Positions 47,245-56,837 of a DNA stretch of 64,000 nt are shown here, one piece after another. A program made the translations under genes and the position numbers. The notes under the pieces are model-generated. The model made no database searches and had not been told where the DNA came from. It saw only the letters and a list, made by a program, of their open reading frames with translations. Origin of the DNA: Mitsuokella multacida DSM 20544. Lineage in GTDB: Bacteria > Bacillota > Negativicutes > Selenomonadales > Selenomonadaceae. Each line of letters begins with the position of its first letter. Positions within the stretch are counted from its first letter, which is position 1. The stretch is from the NCBI RefSeq assembly GCF_000155955.1, contig NZ_GG697142.2, forward strand, positions 547,325-611,324. The letters are read 5' to 3'.

Positions 47245-48366
47245 ATGGAATTACCAGTTAGAGTGCTTCAAATTGGCATGACAAATAATATAGGCGGTAT
47301 GGAAACGTACCTTATGGCGCAATATCGTAAACTAAATCGTGAACTAGTACGTTATGACTTCTTGAATATCACAGGGGAGTCACCAATTGTATTTTCAGAT
47401 GAAATAGAGCGAAATGGTGACTTGATTTATGCTGTGCCATCTCGTCATAAGTCTCCGCTAGGGCATTATTGGGGTATTTTGAAATTGTTATATCAGAAAC
47501 GCCATGAGTATAAGTATATCGTTTTGAATACGTGTTCTTTGTACTATGTCTTCCCTTTATTTATCGCAGCTTTAGTCGGCATACCACATCGTGTGATCCA
47601 TTCACATAATTCTGGTGATGAAATATCAGAAAGTTTATCGAGAAGATGTTTAAAAAAATTAAATACATTCTTGTTAAAGGTTTCTGCAACAGATTATTGG
47701 GCTTGCTCAAAATTGGCAGGGAGATGGATGTTTGGCCAACGTAATTTTAGTATAGTTCATAATGCAATTGATGCAAAAAAATTTATTTATAATCCCAAAG
47801 TTCGTCAGGATGTTCGACAAGAATTGAATATTGCTAATAAATTTGTAATTGGAAATGTAGCGAGATTTTCGTATCAGAAAAACCACGAATTTCTTCTAGA
47901 TGTATTTTATGAAATTACAAAGTATGATGAAAATGCAATCTTACTTTTAGTAGGGTCTTCTAATGGTGATGAAGAACGTTTTTTGATGATAAAAAGTAAA
48001 ATTGAACAATATCATTTAGAAAAAAAAGTATTGTTCTTAGGATTGAGAAAGGATACTGAGCGTTTATACCAAGCGATGGATTGCTTATTAATGCCGTCTA
48101 GATTTGAGGGACTGAGTATAGTAGCAATAGAGGCACAAGTAGCAGGGCTTCCCTGTGTGGTTTCTGATCGAATGACATCCGAAACTCAGATAATTGAAAA
48201 CTTTTACCAATTAAGTTTGAATCTTTCTCCTTTTGATTGGGCAATAAAAGTCTTGGAGACAAAAGCTCTTACGCGGAAGAATGAATTACATTCTATTCAG
48301 CGTGCTGGGTACGATATAAATACGTCGTCTAAATCCATTACTGACTTTTTTTTATCGAATTCTTGA
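47245..48366 (+). CDS. glycosyltransferase family 4 (2)
   Basis: 373 residues, similar in plan to the gene before it: MTNNIGGMETYLMAQYR, HSHNSGDE, VARFSYQKNHEF and PSRFEGLSIVAIEAQVAGLP. The two probably arose by duplication or act on successive sugars. AT-rich. AGAGGAG precedes the ATG. Confidence 0.88.
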   Translation: MELPVRVLQIGMTNNIGGMETYLMAQYRKLNRELVRYDFLNITGESPIVFSDEIERNGDLIYAVPSRHKSPLGHYWGILKLLYQKRHEYKYIVLNTCSLYYVFPLFIAALVGIPHRVIHSHNSGDEISESLSRRCLKKLNTFLLKVSATDYWACSKLAGRWMFGQRNFSIVHNAIDAKKFIYNPKVRQDVRQELNIANKFVIGNVARFSYQKNHEFLLDVFYEITKYDENAILLLVGSSNGDEERFLMIKSKIEQYHLEKKVLFLGLRKDTERLYQAMDCLLMPSRFEGLSIVAIEAQVAGLPCVVSDRMTSETQIIENFYQLSLNLSPFDWAIKVLETKALTRKNELHSIQRAGYDINTSSKSITDFFLSNS

Positions 48367-48392
48367 TGCTTTAACGATTGTGAGGATGAGCT

Positions 48393-49532
48393 ATGTCATT
48401 TTGGATTCTATATGGACTGTTAACAAGCTTGTTGGTATTAATTAGTTATATGGTAAAAGCTAAGAACCAACAAATTATTTCATATATCATATTAGGATTA
48501 ATGATTGTAGTATCTGGTTTTCGATACCGAATTGGTTACGATTATGATCAATATATGAATATGTATTCTTGGATCAGCTATGATCCTAATATGGTATGGC
48601 CAGAACCATCTTTTCAAATTTTATGTCAGTTTTTGAGATACTTGGGTTTTGAGTTCCAGATGCTGTTTTTATTGTATGCGATTGTTTCGCTTGTTTTCTT
48701 TTATAAGGGATTATCTTATTTTTTAGATAATAATTATCGCCAAATTTCTTTATCATTAGGAATTTTTACATTAGGAACGATAGGCTTAGTCGGATTGTGG
48801 TTTTCGTTTACAATGATTCGACAGTTTGCAGCTATGGCAATTATATTTTGGGGCGTAAAATATATTTTTACTGAGAACCGTTCTTTTATAAAATTTTTCT
48901 TTGCCATTTGCTTAGCTACTTTTTTTCATGCTAGTTCTATCATGTTTATTGTTTTTTATTTTATACCAACCAATCTATCTAAGAAGAAGGTCTTTATACT
49001 CATATTAGGAATACCTTTTATTGTTAAATTGATACTCTCATTACCTTCTGTACAGTTAATGATGGCTTTATCCGATAGATTATCAGGATATTCACTAGAA
49101 AATACGAATATGGATGGAACCTCTATTTCTTCATATATAATGACTTTGACGATGCTTGTATTTGTGTTTTTTACATTGAAAAATATAAGTGAAAAAAGGA
49201 GTATATTATTATTATTAACATCTCTAGGACTGTCTTTAAAAGTTTCTTTGTCAGGTTTATATGGCTTAGATCGCATTGCTTCTGAATTTTTGATTTTTTT
49301 CTATCCTACGTTAGTCCTATGTCTGTCTGAGTTACGATATGGATACTTCACACGCTTGGGAATTGTTTCACTTATAGTCCTGATGTTTCTTGTGTTAAAT
49401 ATTCGCATGATAAGCGGATATTCTGATACATTAATTGCTAAAACGATAGGTGGATCGCATGCTAATATTGACTATGTTTTTAATACTGATATTAGGAATG
49501 ATTTTTGGTCGATTTATGATTTATTAAAATAG
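48393..49532 (+). CDS. EpsG-like polysaccharide polymerase
   Basis: 379 residues with about ten to eleven hydrophobic helices. SGFRYRIGYDYDQYMNMY near residue 32 is the EpsG-family signature. As the only multi-spanning protein of this type in the block, it is the likely Wzy polymerase linking repeat units on the periplasmic side. AT-rich, like its neighbours. Confidence 0.85.
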   Translation: MSFWILYGLLTSLLVLISYMVKAKNQQIISYIILGLMIVVSGFRYRIGYDYDQYMNMYSWISYDPNMVWPEPSFQILCQFLRYLGFEFQMLFLLYAIVSLVFFYKGLSYFLDNNYRQISLSLGIFTLGTIGLVGLWFSFTMIRQFAAMAIIFWGVKYIFTENRSFIKFFFAICLATFFHASSIMFIVFYFIPTNLSKKKVFILILGIPFIVKLILSLPSVQLMMALSDRLSGYSLENTNMDGTSISSYIMTLTMLVFVFFTLKNISEKRSILLLLTSLGLSLKVSLSGLYGLDRIASEFLIFFYPTLVLCLSELRYGYFTRLGIVSLIVLMFLVLNIRMISGYSDTLIAKTIGGSHANIDYVFNTDIRNDFWSIYDLLK

Positions 49533-49560
49533 AAATAAGTGATATTATTGGGGTGATAAT

Positions 49561-50592
49561 ATGAAATCGGAATTCACTTTTATACATGAAACTGTTGGGA
49601 CAGGTAAACATGCAGGAAGTAAGGCACGTAAGGATGTAGATGCTATATTTTATACTATTCTTTCCTCTCCAATATTTTCATATAAGGAACGTGTATTTCA
49701 TTCAATTATAGAAAAAATAAGATATGTTTTTAATATTAGGAATATAAAAAATATATTTTCTTTATTACGTATATATAATAAAAAAATATTTATTCAATAC
49801 CCATTTTACTGTAACCCTATTTTGAGGGAAGGATTGTTGAGATGTTTATCTCGAAATAATGTTATTCTGATTATCCATGATGTGAATTCTTTACGAGATT
49901 TTGGACAAGAAAAAATTTCTGATGAAATTAAAGTGTTCAATAAATGTAAAGGCCTTATTGTACATAATAAATATATGTTAGATTCATTGCAAAGGTTGGG
50001 GGTGATATCCCCTATGATAAAATTAGATTTATTTGATTATATTCGAGATAATAATTTTCACCCTAATCGGAACTTTGCACCAATTGTTTCATTTGCAGGA
50101 AATTTATCAAAGAGTACTTTCCTTTATAATGATTTAGAGAATATCGAAGTTACTTTCTTCCTTTATGGCATAAATTATAATAAGAAAAATATCAAATCTG
50201 CTAATACTAATTATAAAGGCGCCTTTTCTGCAGAAGAAATTCCGGCCAGATTAGAAGGAAGCTTTGGTCTAATCTGGGATGGAGACTCTATCGATACATG
50301 CTCGGGTGCATTTGGCGAATATACGCGCTATAATAATCCACATAAATTATCGTTATACGTATCTTCGTGCTTGCCGGTGATTGTTTGGTCGCAGGCTGCT
50401 ATTGCTGATTTTGTGAAGGAACAGGATATAGGTTTCTGCGTTGATAAACTGAGTGATATCAATACGGTCTTAGATTCTATGACTGAGGAAGATTATGCGC
50501 GCTATCTAAAGAATATTACAGCTTTACAGGAAAAAGTAATCAATGGCTATTTTACCAAGAAAGCCATCAGGAAAGCAATGGATTTGATGTAA
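49561..50592 (+). CDS. glycosyltransferase, beta-1,6-galactofuranosyltransferase-like
   Basis: 343 residues. GIIVHN-type motif (KGLIVHNKYM) in the middle and YNNPHKLSLYVSSCLPVIVW near residue 260 resemble galactofuranosyl and related transferases, and glf (making UDP-Galf) lies 950 bases downstream, in line with a Galf-containing polymer. The first two thirds are AT-rich; from about 50,220 the gene turns GC-richer, so it may be a recombinant. Confidence 0.7.
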   Translation: MKSEFTFIHETVGTGKHAGSKARKDVDAIFYTILSSPIFSYKERVFHSIIEKIRYVFNIRNIKNIFSLLRIYNKKIFIQYPFYCNPILREGLLRCLSRNNVILIIHDVNSLRDFGQEKISDEIKVFNKCKGLIVHNKYMLDSLQRLGVISPMIKLDLFDYIRDNNFHPNRNFAPIVSFAGNLSKSTFLYNDLENIEVTFFLYGINYNKKNIKSANTNYKGAFSAEEIPARLEGSFGLIWDGDSIDTCSGAFGEYTRYNNPHKLSLYVSSCLPVIVWSQAAIADFVKEQDIGFCVDKLSDINTVLDSMTEEDYARYLKNITALQEKVINGYFTKKAIRKAMDLM

Positions 50593-50616
50593 AAGTTTTT
50601 GTGCGGGGGAGAGAAA

Positions 50617-51495
50617 ATGCAGAAAATTCGTAAGGCAGTTATTCCGGCGGCTGGTTTTGGCACGCGTTTCTTACCGGCGACGAAGGCGACGCCGAAGGAG
50701 ATGTTGCCGATTGTTGACAAGCCGACAATCCAGTATATTGTGGAAGAGGCATTGGCGAGCGGGATTGAGGAGATCTTGATCATCAGCGGCCATGCGAAGC
50801 GGGCAATCGAGGACCACTTTGATTCGGCTCCGGCACTGGAGATGGAGCTCGAGAAGAAGGGGAAGACTGACCTTCTGAAGCTGGTTCGCGATACGGGGGC
50901 TATCGATATCCACTATATTCGTCAGCAGCATATGAACGGTCTTGGCGATGCCATTCTCTGTGCACGCGCTTTTGTGCAGGATGAGCCGTTTGCCGTACTG
51001 CTTGGAGATGATGTCGTTTACAATGGTGATGGCAAGCCGGCATTGAAGCAGCTCATCGATGCCTACAATGCGACAGGGGCATCCGTTCTTGGCTGCCAGA
51101 CGGTGCCGGAGGATAAGGTGTCGTCGTATGGTATCGTCAAGGGCGAGCTGACGGACGATGTGCGCACGATGCGGGTACTCGATATGGTGGAGAAGCCGGC
51201 TGTCGAGGATGCGCCGAGCCGCATGGCGGTCTTGGGCCGCTACGTGATCACGCCGGCCATCTTTGACATTCTCGCGCACACGCTGCCGGGCAAGGGCAAC
51301 GAAGTGCAGCTGACGGATGCGCTGGAAGTCCTGGCCAAGCGCCAGCCAGTCTATGCTTATGATTTTGAGGGCATCCGTTATGATCTTGGCGATAAGCTGG
51401 GCTTTCTCAAGGCGACGGTGGAGTTCGCCCTGCGCCGCCCAGATCTTGGTGGCAAGTTTGAGGCGTATCTGAAGGAGCTCGTGCCGCAGCTGTGA
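50617..51495 (+). CDS. galU: UTP-glucose-1-phosphate uridylyltransferase
   Basis: 292 residues from ATG giving MQKIRKAVIPAAGFGTRFLPATKA; six further upstream residues are possible but lie on the GGGGGAGAG site. It makes UDP-glucose for the polymer. VAMLGDD-type loop (AVLLGDDVV), VEKP and KGNEVQLTDAL are present. Composition is back to the genome norm. Confidence 0.94.
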   Translation: MQKIRKAVIPAAGFGTRFLPATKATPKEMLPIVDKPTIQYIVEEALASGIEEILIISGHAKRAIEDHFDSAPALEMELEKKGKTDLLKLVRDTGAIDIHYIRQQHMNGLGDAILCARAFVQDEPFAVLLGDDVVYNGDGKPALKQLIDAYNATGASVLGCQTVPEDKVSSYGIVKGELTDDVRTMRVLDMVEKPAVEDAPSRMAVLGRYVITPAIFDILAHTLPGKGNEVQLTDALEVLAKRQPVYAYDFEGIRYDLGDKLGFLKATVEFALRRPDLGGKFEAYLKELVPQL

Positions 51496-51545
51496 TTTGA
51501 AGCGGTGGTTGATTGAGCGTTAGGTGATAGAAGAGGGGTAGTATC

Positions 51546-52643
51546 ATGTATGATTATCTGATCGTTGGCAGTGGTCTTTTTGGTGCGGTCTTTGCACATG
51601 AGGCGAAGCAGGCGGGCAAGTCGGTGTTGGTCCTGGAGCGTCGGGAGCATGTCGGCGGCAATGTCTATTGTGAGGAGAAGGATGGCATCAACATCCACAA
51701 GTATGGCGCGCACATCTTCCACACGAGCTATGAGGATGTCTGGGCGTATGTCAACCGATTTGTCAACTTCAACAACTTTATCAACTCGCCGGTGGCGAAC
51801 TATCAGGGCCATCTCTACAATCTGCCGTTCAATATGAACACGTTCCGCGAGCTCTGGGACATCGTGATGCCGGCACAGGCCAAGGCAATCATCGCGGAGC
51901 AGCGCAAGGCCATCAAGGGCGAGCCGCAGAACCTCGAGGAGCAGGCCATCTCGCTCGTCGGCACGGATATCTACACGAAGCTCATCAAGGGGTATACGGA
52001 GAAGCAGTGGGGCCGCAGCTGCACGGAGCTGCCGGCATTCATCATCAAGCGTCTGCCGGTCCGCTATACGTTTGACAACAACTATTTCAACGACCGTTAT
52101 CAGGGCATCCCGGTCGGCGGTTACAACAAGCTGATCGAAGCACTGCTCGACGGCATCGAGGTGCGCACGGGCGTGGATTATCTCAAGGAGCGCGCGGCGT
52201 ATCAGAATGTGGCCAAGAAGATCGTCTACACGGGCTCGATTGACGAGTACTTCGACTACAAGCTCGGCCAGCTCGAGTACCGTGGCCTTCACTTCGAGAC
52301 GGAGCGCCTTGAGGAGGAGAACCATCAGGGCGTCGCTGTCGTCAACTACACGGAGCGCGAGATCCCGTATACGCGCATCATCGAGCACAAGCACTTCGAG
52401 TTCGGTACGCAGCCCGTCACCTATATCACACGCGAGTACCCAGCCGACTGGCATCGCGGCGAGGAGGCGTATTACCCGGTCAACAACGAGCGCAACCAGA
52501 AGCTCTACCAGCAGTACGCAGCCCTGGCCGAGCAGGAAGAGAACACCATCTTCGGCGGCCGTTTGGCAGAGTATAAGTACTACGATATGGATGACGTCAT
52601 TAAGAGCGCGTTGGAGCGAGTGAAGATAGAGCTGGCGAAATAA
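51546..52643 (+). CDS. glf: UDP-galactopyranose mutase
   Basis: 365 residues; an FAD enzyme that turns UDP-Galp into UDP-Galf. FAD-binding YLIVGSGLFGAVFAHEAKQ at the start, ERREHVGGNVY, GAHIFHTS and the conserved YPVNNERNQKLYQQY near the end. A deleted relative of this gene lies at 61.3 kb. Confidence 0.95.
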   Translation: MYDYLIVGSGLFGAVFAHEAKQAGKSVLVLERREHVGGNVYCEEKDGINIHKYGAHIFHTSYEDVWAYVNRFVNFNNFINSPVANYQGHLYNLPFNMNTFRELWDIVMPAQAKAIIAEQRKAIKGEPQNLEEQAISLVGTDIYTKLIKGYTEKQWGRSCTELPAFIIKRLPVRYTFDNNYFNDRYQGIPVGGYNKLIEALLDGIEVRTGVDYLKERAAYQNVAKKIVYTGSIDEYFDYKLGQLEYRGLHFETERLEEENHQGVAVVNYTEREIPYTRIIEHKHFEFGTQPVTYITREYPADWHRGEEAYYPVNNERNQKLYQQYAALAEQEENTIFGGRLAEYKYYDMDDVIKSALERVKIELAK

Positions 52644-52660
52644 TAGGAGTGTATGTATTG

Positions 52661-53672
52661 ATGCAGAACGAACAGGAAATTTTGTCTCCTAGGGGGGGGA
52701 CAAGTAAATCGTTTAACGTATATTGACATTGCCAAGGGCATTGGCATCTTTTTGGTGGTTGTGGGACATTGTATCCCCGATGCGGCAAGTGCAAACGGGA
52801 TATCGATACCGGCGTATCGCTGGCTGCATGACGTGATCTATTCCTTCCATATGCCGCTGTTCTTCTTTTTGGCAGGATTTATGGTATCACGCCAGAAGAT
52901 GCTGGACCGAGCGCAAAAGCCGCTGGACTTAGTGCGCAAGCGCGTCTCACGTTTGCTCGTGCCGTATGTCTTTGTCGGTCTTTGCTATGCGCCGTTCAAG
53001 ATGCTGCTGTCGAACTTCGCCAACAAGCCGTACGACATCAGCACGATTTGGCAGATTGTCATCGGCGTCAACCCAGACGGCGAGCTCTGGTTCCTCTATG
53101 CGCTATTTGTGATTACCGTCATAGCAGCTTTGTTTGCCTTCCGCATTTCGTTGCTGGGACTCGTGGCAGCTGTGGCTTTGCTGATCTGGAATCCCTGGGG
53201 CATTATCACGAATTTCCTGTTTTTCTTTCTCCTAGGCATCTACATGCGGCGGGAGCATAAGGACTTTGTTCTTCATCTGACTGCCCGGCACATCCTGGCG
53301 ACTGTGGCAGTATTCCTGATTGGCCTCTATGGCCTGTTGGGGCTGAAAGAGCATGCCTGCTTCCTCTTGACCGCTACAAGTGGCACGGTGTTGGTCCTGT
53401 GGCTCTCTCTCGTCCTGAGCCGCCAAGAGTCAGCCCTCTCGTTCCTCAGCAACCTATTGGAGCATTGGGGCATCTTGTCGATGGATATCTACATCCTCAG
53501 CGACATCATCAAGATCCCCTTCCGCGTCGTCTTGTGGAACAAGTTGCATCTCTATACGCTCAGCTTTGTTCTTTGCACAGTACTGGCAATTGTCCTTTCC
53601 GTTTGGCTCAGTGAGCATTTGATTCGTAAAAATAGCTGGCTGAGGTTCTTGATTTTAGGAGTGCGGAAGTAA
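52661..53672 (+). pseudogene. acyltransferase 3 family, out of frame at a G8 tract (likely phase-variable)
   Basis: From the ATG the frame reads MQNEQEILSPRGG and stops after 21 residues. Downstream, a second frame encodes a complete acyltransferase 3 protein from RLTYIDIAKGIGIFLVVVGHC to the end, with about ten membrane helices and the usual first-helix histidine. Between them lie eight G. With seven (or ten) G the ATG joins that frame and gives one 336-residue protein. In the second frame the first ATG/GTG/TTG is a TTG in the middle of helix 1, so no other useful start exists; the gene is off as sequenced. Such proteins O-acetylate polysaccharides. TAGGAG lies before the start. Confidence 0.85.
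52692..52699 (+). repeat. poly-G tract (G8)
   Basis: Eight G bounded by A on both sides, eleven codons into the acyltransferase gene; the place and kind of tract that gives slipped-strand phase variation. Confidence 0.9.
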
Positions 53673-53726
53673 GGGCCTCTTCCACCATGGAGGTTGATTG
53701 TCTAGGAGCCGTTGTGCTTAGATTCT

Positions 53727-53745
53727 AAATCCGTCGGATTTTTTT
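53727..53745 (+). terminator. possible terminator after the acyltransferase
   Basis: Short AAATCC / GGATTT stem with loop GTC, ending in seven T. Confidence 0.4.
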
Positions 53746-53765
53746 AGATTGGAATGGTGGGAACG

Positions 53766-55988
53766 ATGATGCAGCAGAAATATGTCTATCTCTTCGAATT
53801 GGATTCAGTACGCGATTCGGACGAAGAGATCATTGCTGGCCAGCATGCGATTTACGATGAGATTGTCCGCAAGGGCAATGTCGTGGTGCTCACCTATAAT
53901 CAGCTCGTGGATTCACGGGCGTTTTTCAGCTTGATGACGGATGAGGCGTATTATCGCAATATCCTGAAGCTGTTCGAGCAGGGCTGTATCTGCATCTCGC
54001 AGTTCGGCGATATCCGCACGGTGGCGCAGTATATCCTCAGTACGGTCGATGCGAATAAGAGATTCATCTATTCGGCACTGCCGCTCATGTTCACGCAGAA
54101 GCGGTTGATTGCACTGGTACAGCGCAGTCTCATGTACTCGGACTTGTCGGAGATCCTTGAGTATCTGGATGGTGGGCGCCGCTCGGATGCGGAAGTGGAG
54201 GATCTCTTCCTCGAGGTTGAGCAGGATGAGACGGGCCATGTGAAGCGGATCGTATCGGGAGGCTCAGGTGAGAATATCGCGGCACACCGCAAGATCTTGG
54301 AGAATCTCTACAGTTTCCTGTCCATTATCTTGCGCCTGAGCATGCTCCATCATGTCTACATCGCTCCGCGCAAGGCGAGTGAGCTCGCTCCGTTCCGTTT
54401 CCATCACCTCATGCAGTGCATCTTGCAGTTATCGCTGCCTATCCCGTATTGGGGAGAGGTGCGCTCTATCTTACAGGAGCTGCCTGCTTTTCAGACGGGG
54501 CAGAATGGCCGCTCGCGCTATTACCGTGATTTGTATCGGCAGTTTCATGCGGTGGCGGCGGATGATCTCACGGAGACGCTGCGTCAGGCGTATCCACTGG
54601 CAGAGGCAGTGGTCGACCTCTGTTACAATTACGTTTGCGAGATCAGCATCTGCAATACCTCGAAGCACTACAATGTCGAAGAGCTGCGTGCGCTGGATTC
54701 GCCCAAGCCGACTTTTGCCGCTGATTTCACGAGGCGCTTGCAGGACCTCTGGGCGGATGGGGACCAGGTTGAGAAGCGTTTCCTGCGCACGGAGACGAAC
54801 CGGTTCATCTCGTTTGACAAGAAAAAACAGCTTCCGGATTTCTCGGAAGCTGTTCGCGTGGCAGATTATACAAGCCGCCAGCCGCATGAGGAATCGGAGA
54901 CGGTGCCGCGCTATGAATATGCGGAGGCGGAGCAGCAGCGTGTGCACCGACAGGCCATCTTTTCCAGCATCGGGCAAAAGCTCTTATTCTCACTTATCTG
55001 CCTGCTGGTGGCTTGCGGTGTGAAGTTCGCCTTCCAGGACATGAAGCTGCTGCTGGATCACTTCATGAACGTGGGGGCGGCTGTCTTTTCTATTGTGGAG
55101 ACAATCTGTTTCCTGCTGTTTACGGAGTGGATTTCGCATGCCTTGTCGGCGCGTTGTTCGCTGTTTGTGCCATTATCCAAGGCGCTGGGCAGCATGTATA
55201 CGTTGCTGCGAGATGGCTGGCATGCACTTTGGATGCCGAGGGCTGTGTCTGTAGCAGCTCAAGAAACGGATGTTGTTGAGGCGCGCAGTCAGGGAGCGCC
55301 GATTGATTTTGTCAAGCCGAGGGAACTGCGCGATTATCAGGCGTATCGAAACAGACATGCAGATTTATTCGCTCCATCGGCTGAGGTCCCTGTAGCGGAT
55401 ACGGACGACAGGGTAGTCATGCGTGAGCTGGTTCGCTCGATGGAGATCTACCATCAAAAGTATGGTATGATTTATCAGAGCCGCTACAATACCTTCCTCG
55501 TCGATCCGATTGCCCGACCGGATGGCACGTATTACGCTTTTGAACGGGTCCTGCCGACGGCGGGGAATGGTGTCGTCATCGTCGCCTGGAAAGCGGGAAA
55601 GTTCATCCTGCTGAAACAGTACCGCCATGCATTGCGGGCTGAGCAGTACTGCTTCCCTAGGGGATATGCGGAGCCAGGCGCGACTCCAGTCGAGAATATC
55701 CGGCGAGAGCTGGCGGAGGAGCTACATGCGACCCTCGCGCAGAAAACGCAGTCCCTTGGCTTCCTGGAGCCGGATAGTGGACTGACTTCACGCCGGATTG
55801 AAGTCTTCCTCGCAGAGCTGGACGATTATCAAGCCAATATCGGCCATGAAGGCATATTGGAGGTCCGTGAGGTAAGTCCAGAGGAATTGGAAAGCATGAT
55901 TGAGGACGGCACAGTCTCCGACGGCTATACGATAGGGGCGCTGGAACTGTGGCGGCTCAAAACTACTGGTAATCTGGATGAAGTATAG
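53766..55988 (+). CDS. membrane-anchored Nudix fusion protein
   Basis: 740 residues; start chosen for the GGTGGGA site, with ATGs 12 bases upstream and 3 bases downstream also possible. About 400 N-terminal residues, mostly helical (YVYLFELDSVRDSDEEI), match no family I recognise. Two membrane helices follow at about 403-425 and 436-460. The C-terminal 150 residues are a Nudix fold: GVVIVAWKAGKFILLKQYRH, then the Nudix box at about 633. In the box the REL-AEE core is intact, but the first Glu is Ala and the late Gly is His. This places it near ADP-ribose or nucleotide-sugar hydrolases with an altered box. Same strand as the polysaccharide genes; ends in its own terminator. Confidence 0.7.
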   Translation: MMQQKYVYLFELDSVRDSDEEIIAGQHAIYDEIVRKGNVVVLTYNQLVDSRAFFSLMTDEAYYRNILKLFEQGCICISQFGDIRTVAQYILSTVDANKRFIYSALPLMFTQKRLIALVQRSLMYSDLSEILEYLDGGRRSDAEVEDLFLEVEQDETGHVKRIVSGGSGENIAAHRKILENLYSFLSIILRLSMLHHVYIAPRKASELAPFRFHHLMQCILQLSLPIPYWGEVRSILQELPAFQTGQNGRSRYYRDLYRQFHAVAADDLTETLRQAYPLAEAVVDLCYNYVCEISICNTSKHYNVEELRALDSPKPTFAADFTRRLQDLWADGDQVEKRFLRTETNRFISFDKKKQLPDFSEAVRVADYTSRQPHEESETVPRYEYAEAEQQRVHRQAIFSSIGQKLLFSLICLLVACGVKFAFQDMKLLLDHFMNVGAAVFSIVETICFLLFTEWISHALSARCSLFVPLSKALGSMYTLLRDGWHALWMPRAVSVAAQETDVVEARSQGAPIDFVKPRELRDYQAYRNRHADLFAPSAEVPVADTDDRVVMRELVRSMEIYHQKYGMIYQSRYNTFLVDPIARPDGTYYAFERVLPTAGNGVVIVAWKAGKFILLKQYRHALRAEQYCFPRGYAEPGATPVENIRRELAEELHATLAQKTQSLGFLEPDSGLTSRRIEVFLAELDDYQANIGHEGILEVREVSPEELESMIEDGTVSDGYTIGALELWRLKTTGNLDEV

Positions 55989-56010
55989 GGAGTGTCCATT
56001 TGGTATTGAG

Positions 56011-56045
56011 CCGCTCTGCAGCTGATGTGTTGCAGAGCGGTTTTT
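56011..56045 (+). terminator. terminator after the Nudix fusion gene
   Basis: CCGCTCTGCA / TGCAGAGCGG with ten-base loop GCTGATGTGT, then five T. It closely resembles the hairpin at 57.8 kb with one compensated base pair. Confidence 0.87.
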
Positions 56046-56074
56046 CTTGCAAAATGTCTTTACTGTTTTGTATT

Positions 56075-56247
56075 TACATTTTTGTTCGTATATGCGCATA
56101 AGAAGTCAGTGTAATCAACATGACGGGAATGTAAATACAAACAAATCGGGAGAAGAATGTAGATGTTTATATACGAACAAGATTGACAAATACGAACAAG
56201 ATTGATAAATAATTTGAGTTGACAATTTCGTGAGAGGATGGTATGCT
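56075..56247 (+). promoter_or_regulatory. repeat-rich promoter of the two-gene cassette
   Basis: TTGACA (56219) and TATGCT (56242) are 17 bases apart, with TGG before the -10. Upstream, TACGAACAAGATTGA occurs twice, 19 bases apart (56172, 56191), and its core is repeated inverted as TTGTTCGTATA (56082). TGTAAATACAAAC also faces an inverted near-copy (GTTTTGTATTTACA). This density suggests several binding sites for one regulator. Confidence 0.65.
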
Positions 56248-56277
56248 TATGTTAGAAACATAAAGGAGGGGAGCGAA

Positions 56278-56673
56278 ATGGACTTATCAGGGTTTAAAAA
56301 ACTCGAGATTATCGCAGGCGAACCGTTTATGTCAATCACGGACCATGCGACGGCCTTTAACCAAAATGCCGTCATCAAGCTGGGGTGCCCAGAGAAGGTA
56401 TGCCTGCTTTTTAATTATGAAACAAAGCAATTAGCCATACAACCGAGCGACAAGGATGATACGAAAGCAATCTCTTTTATGAAGCCTGGTCGTGATGCTG
56501 CTAAAGGCGCACGATTTAATTCTAAGGATTTGCAATACTCATTAGCGAGACAGATGGACTGGGATATCGATCATTATATCTACAGGATTAATGGCACTTA
56601 CTACGAGGAGAATAATGTCATGGTCTTTGATTTGACAACTGCGAAAAAGTCTTCTAAGCGTAGTAGAAAATAA
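56278..56673 (+). CDS. protein of unknown function, first gene of the cassette
   Basis: 131 residues from ATG after AAAGGAGGGG. No signal peptide or membrane helix. The middle reads VCLLFNYETKQLAIQPSDKDD and the end is basic (KKSSKRSRK), which could bind nucleic acid. No family recognised. Regulated promoter with repeats; the second cassette gene follows about 210 bases later. Confidence 0.75.
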   Translation: MDLSGFKKLEIIAGEPFMSITDHATAFNQNAVIKLGCPEKVCLLFNYETKQLAIQPSDKDDTKAISFMKPGRDAAKGARFNSKDLQYSLARQMDWDIDHYIYRINGTYYEENNVMVFDLTTAKKSSKRSRK

Positions 56674-56837
56674 AAAGAAACAGAGCAGATAGATAGTTGC
56701 CGCTATCGCTTCTGCCCTGTTCCTGAATACATGCTGAATACCATAGAGCTGGTACAACACATACCATATACACCTATATTGTACCATCTCTATAGCTATT
56801 TGGCAATCTTTTTACTGATTGAAAGGAGTAATGTCAA

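Noticed and set aside
52752-53672. Acyltransferase as an intact gene starting at an internal TTG
   Set aside because: That TTG lies in the middle of the first conserved helix, with no ribosome-binding site. The conserved RLTYIDIAKG lead is upstream of it and joins the ATG only if the G tract changes length.
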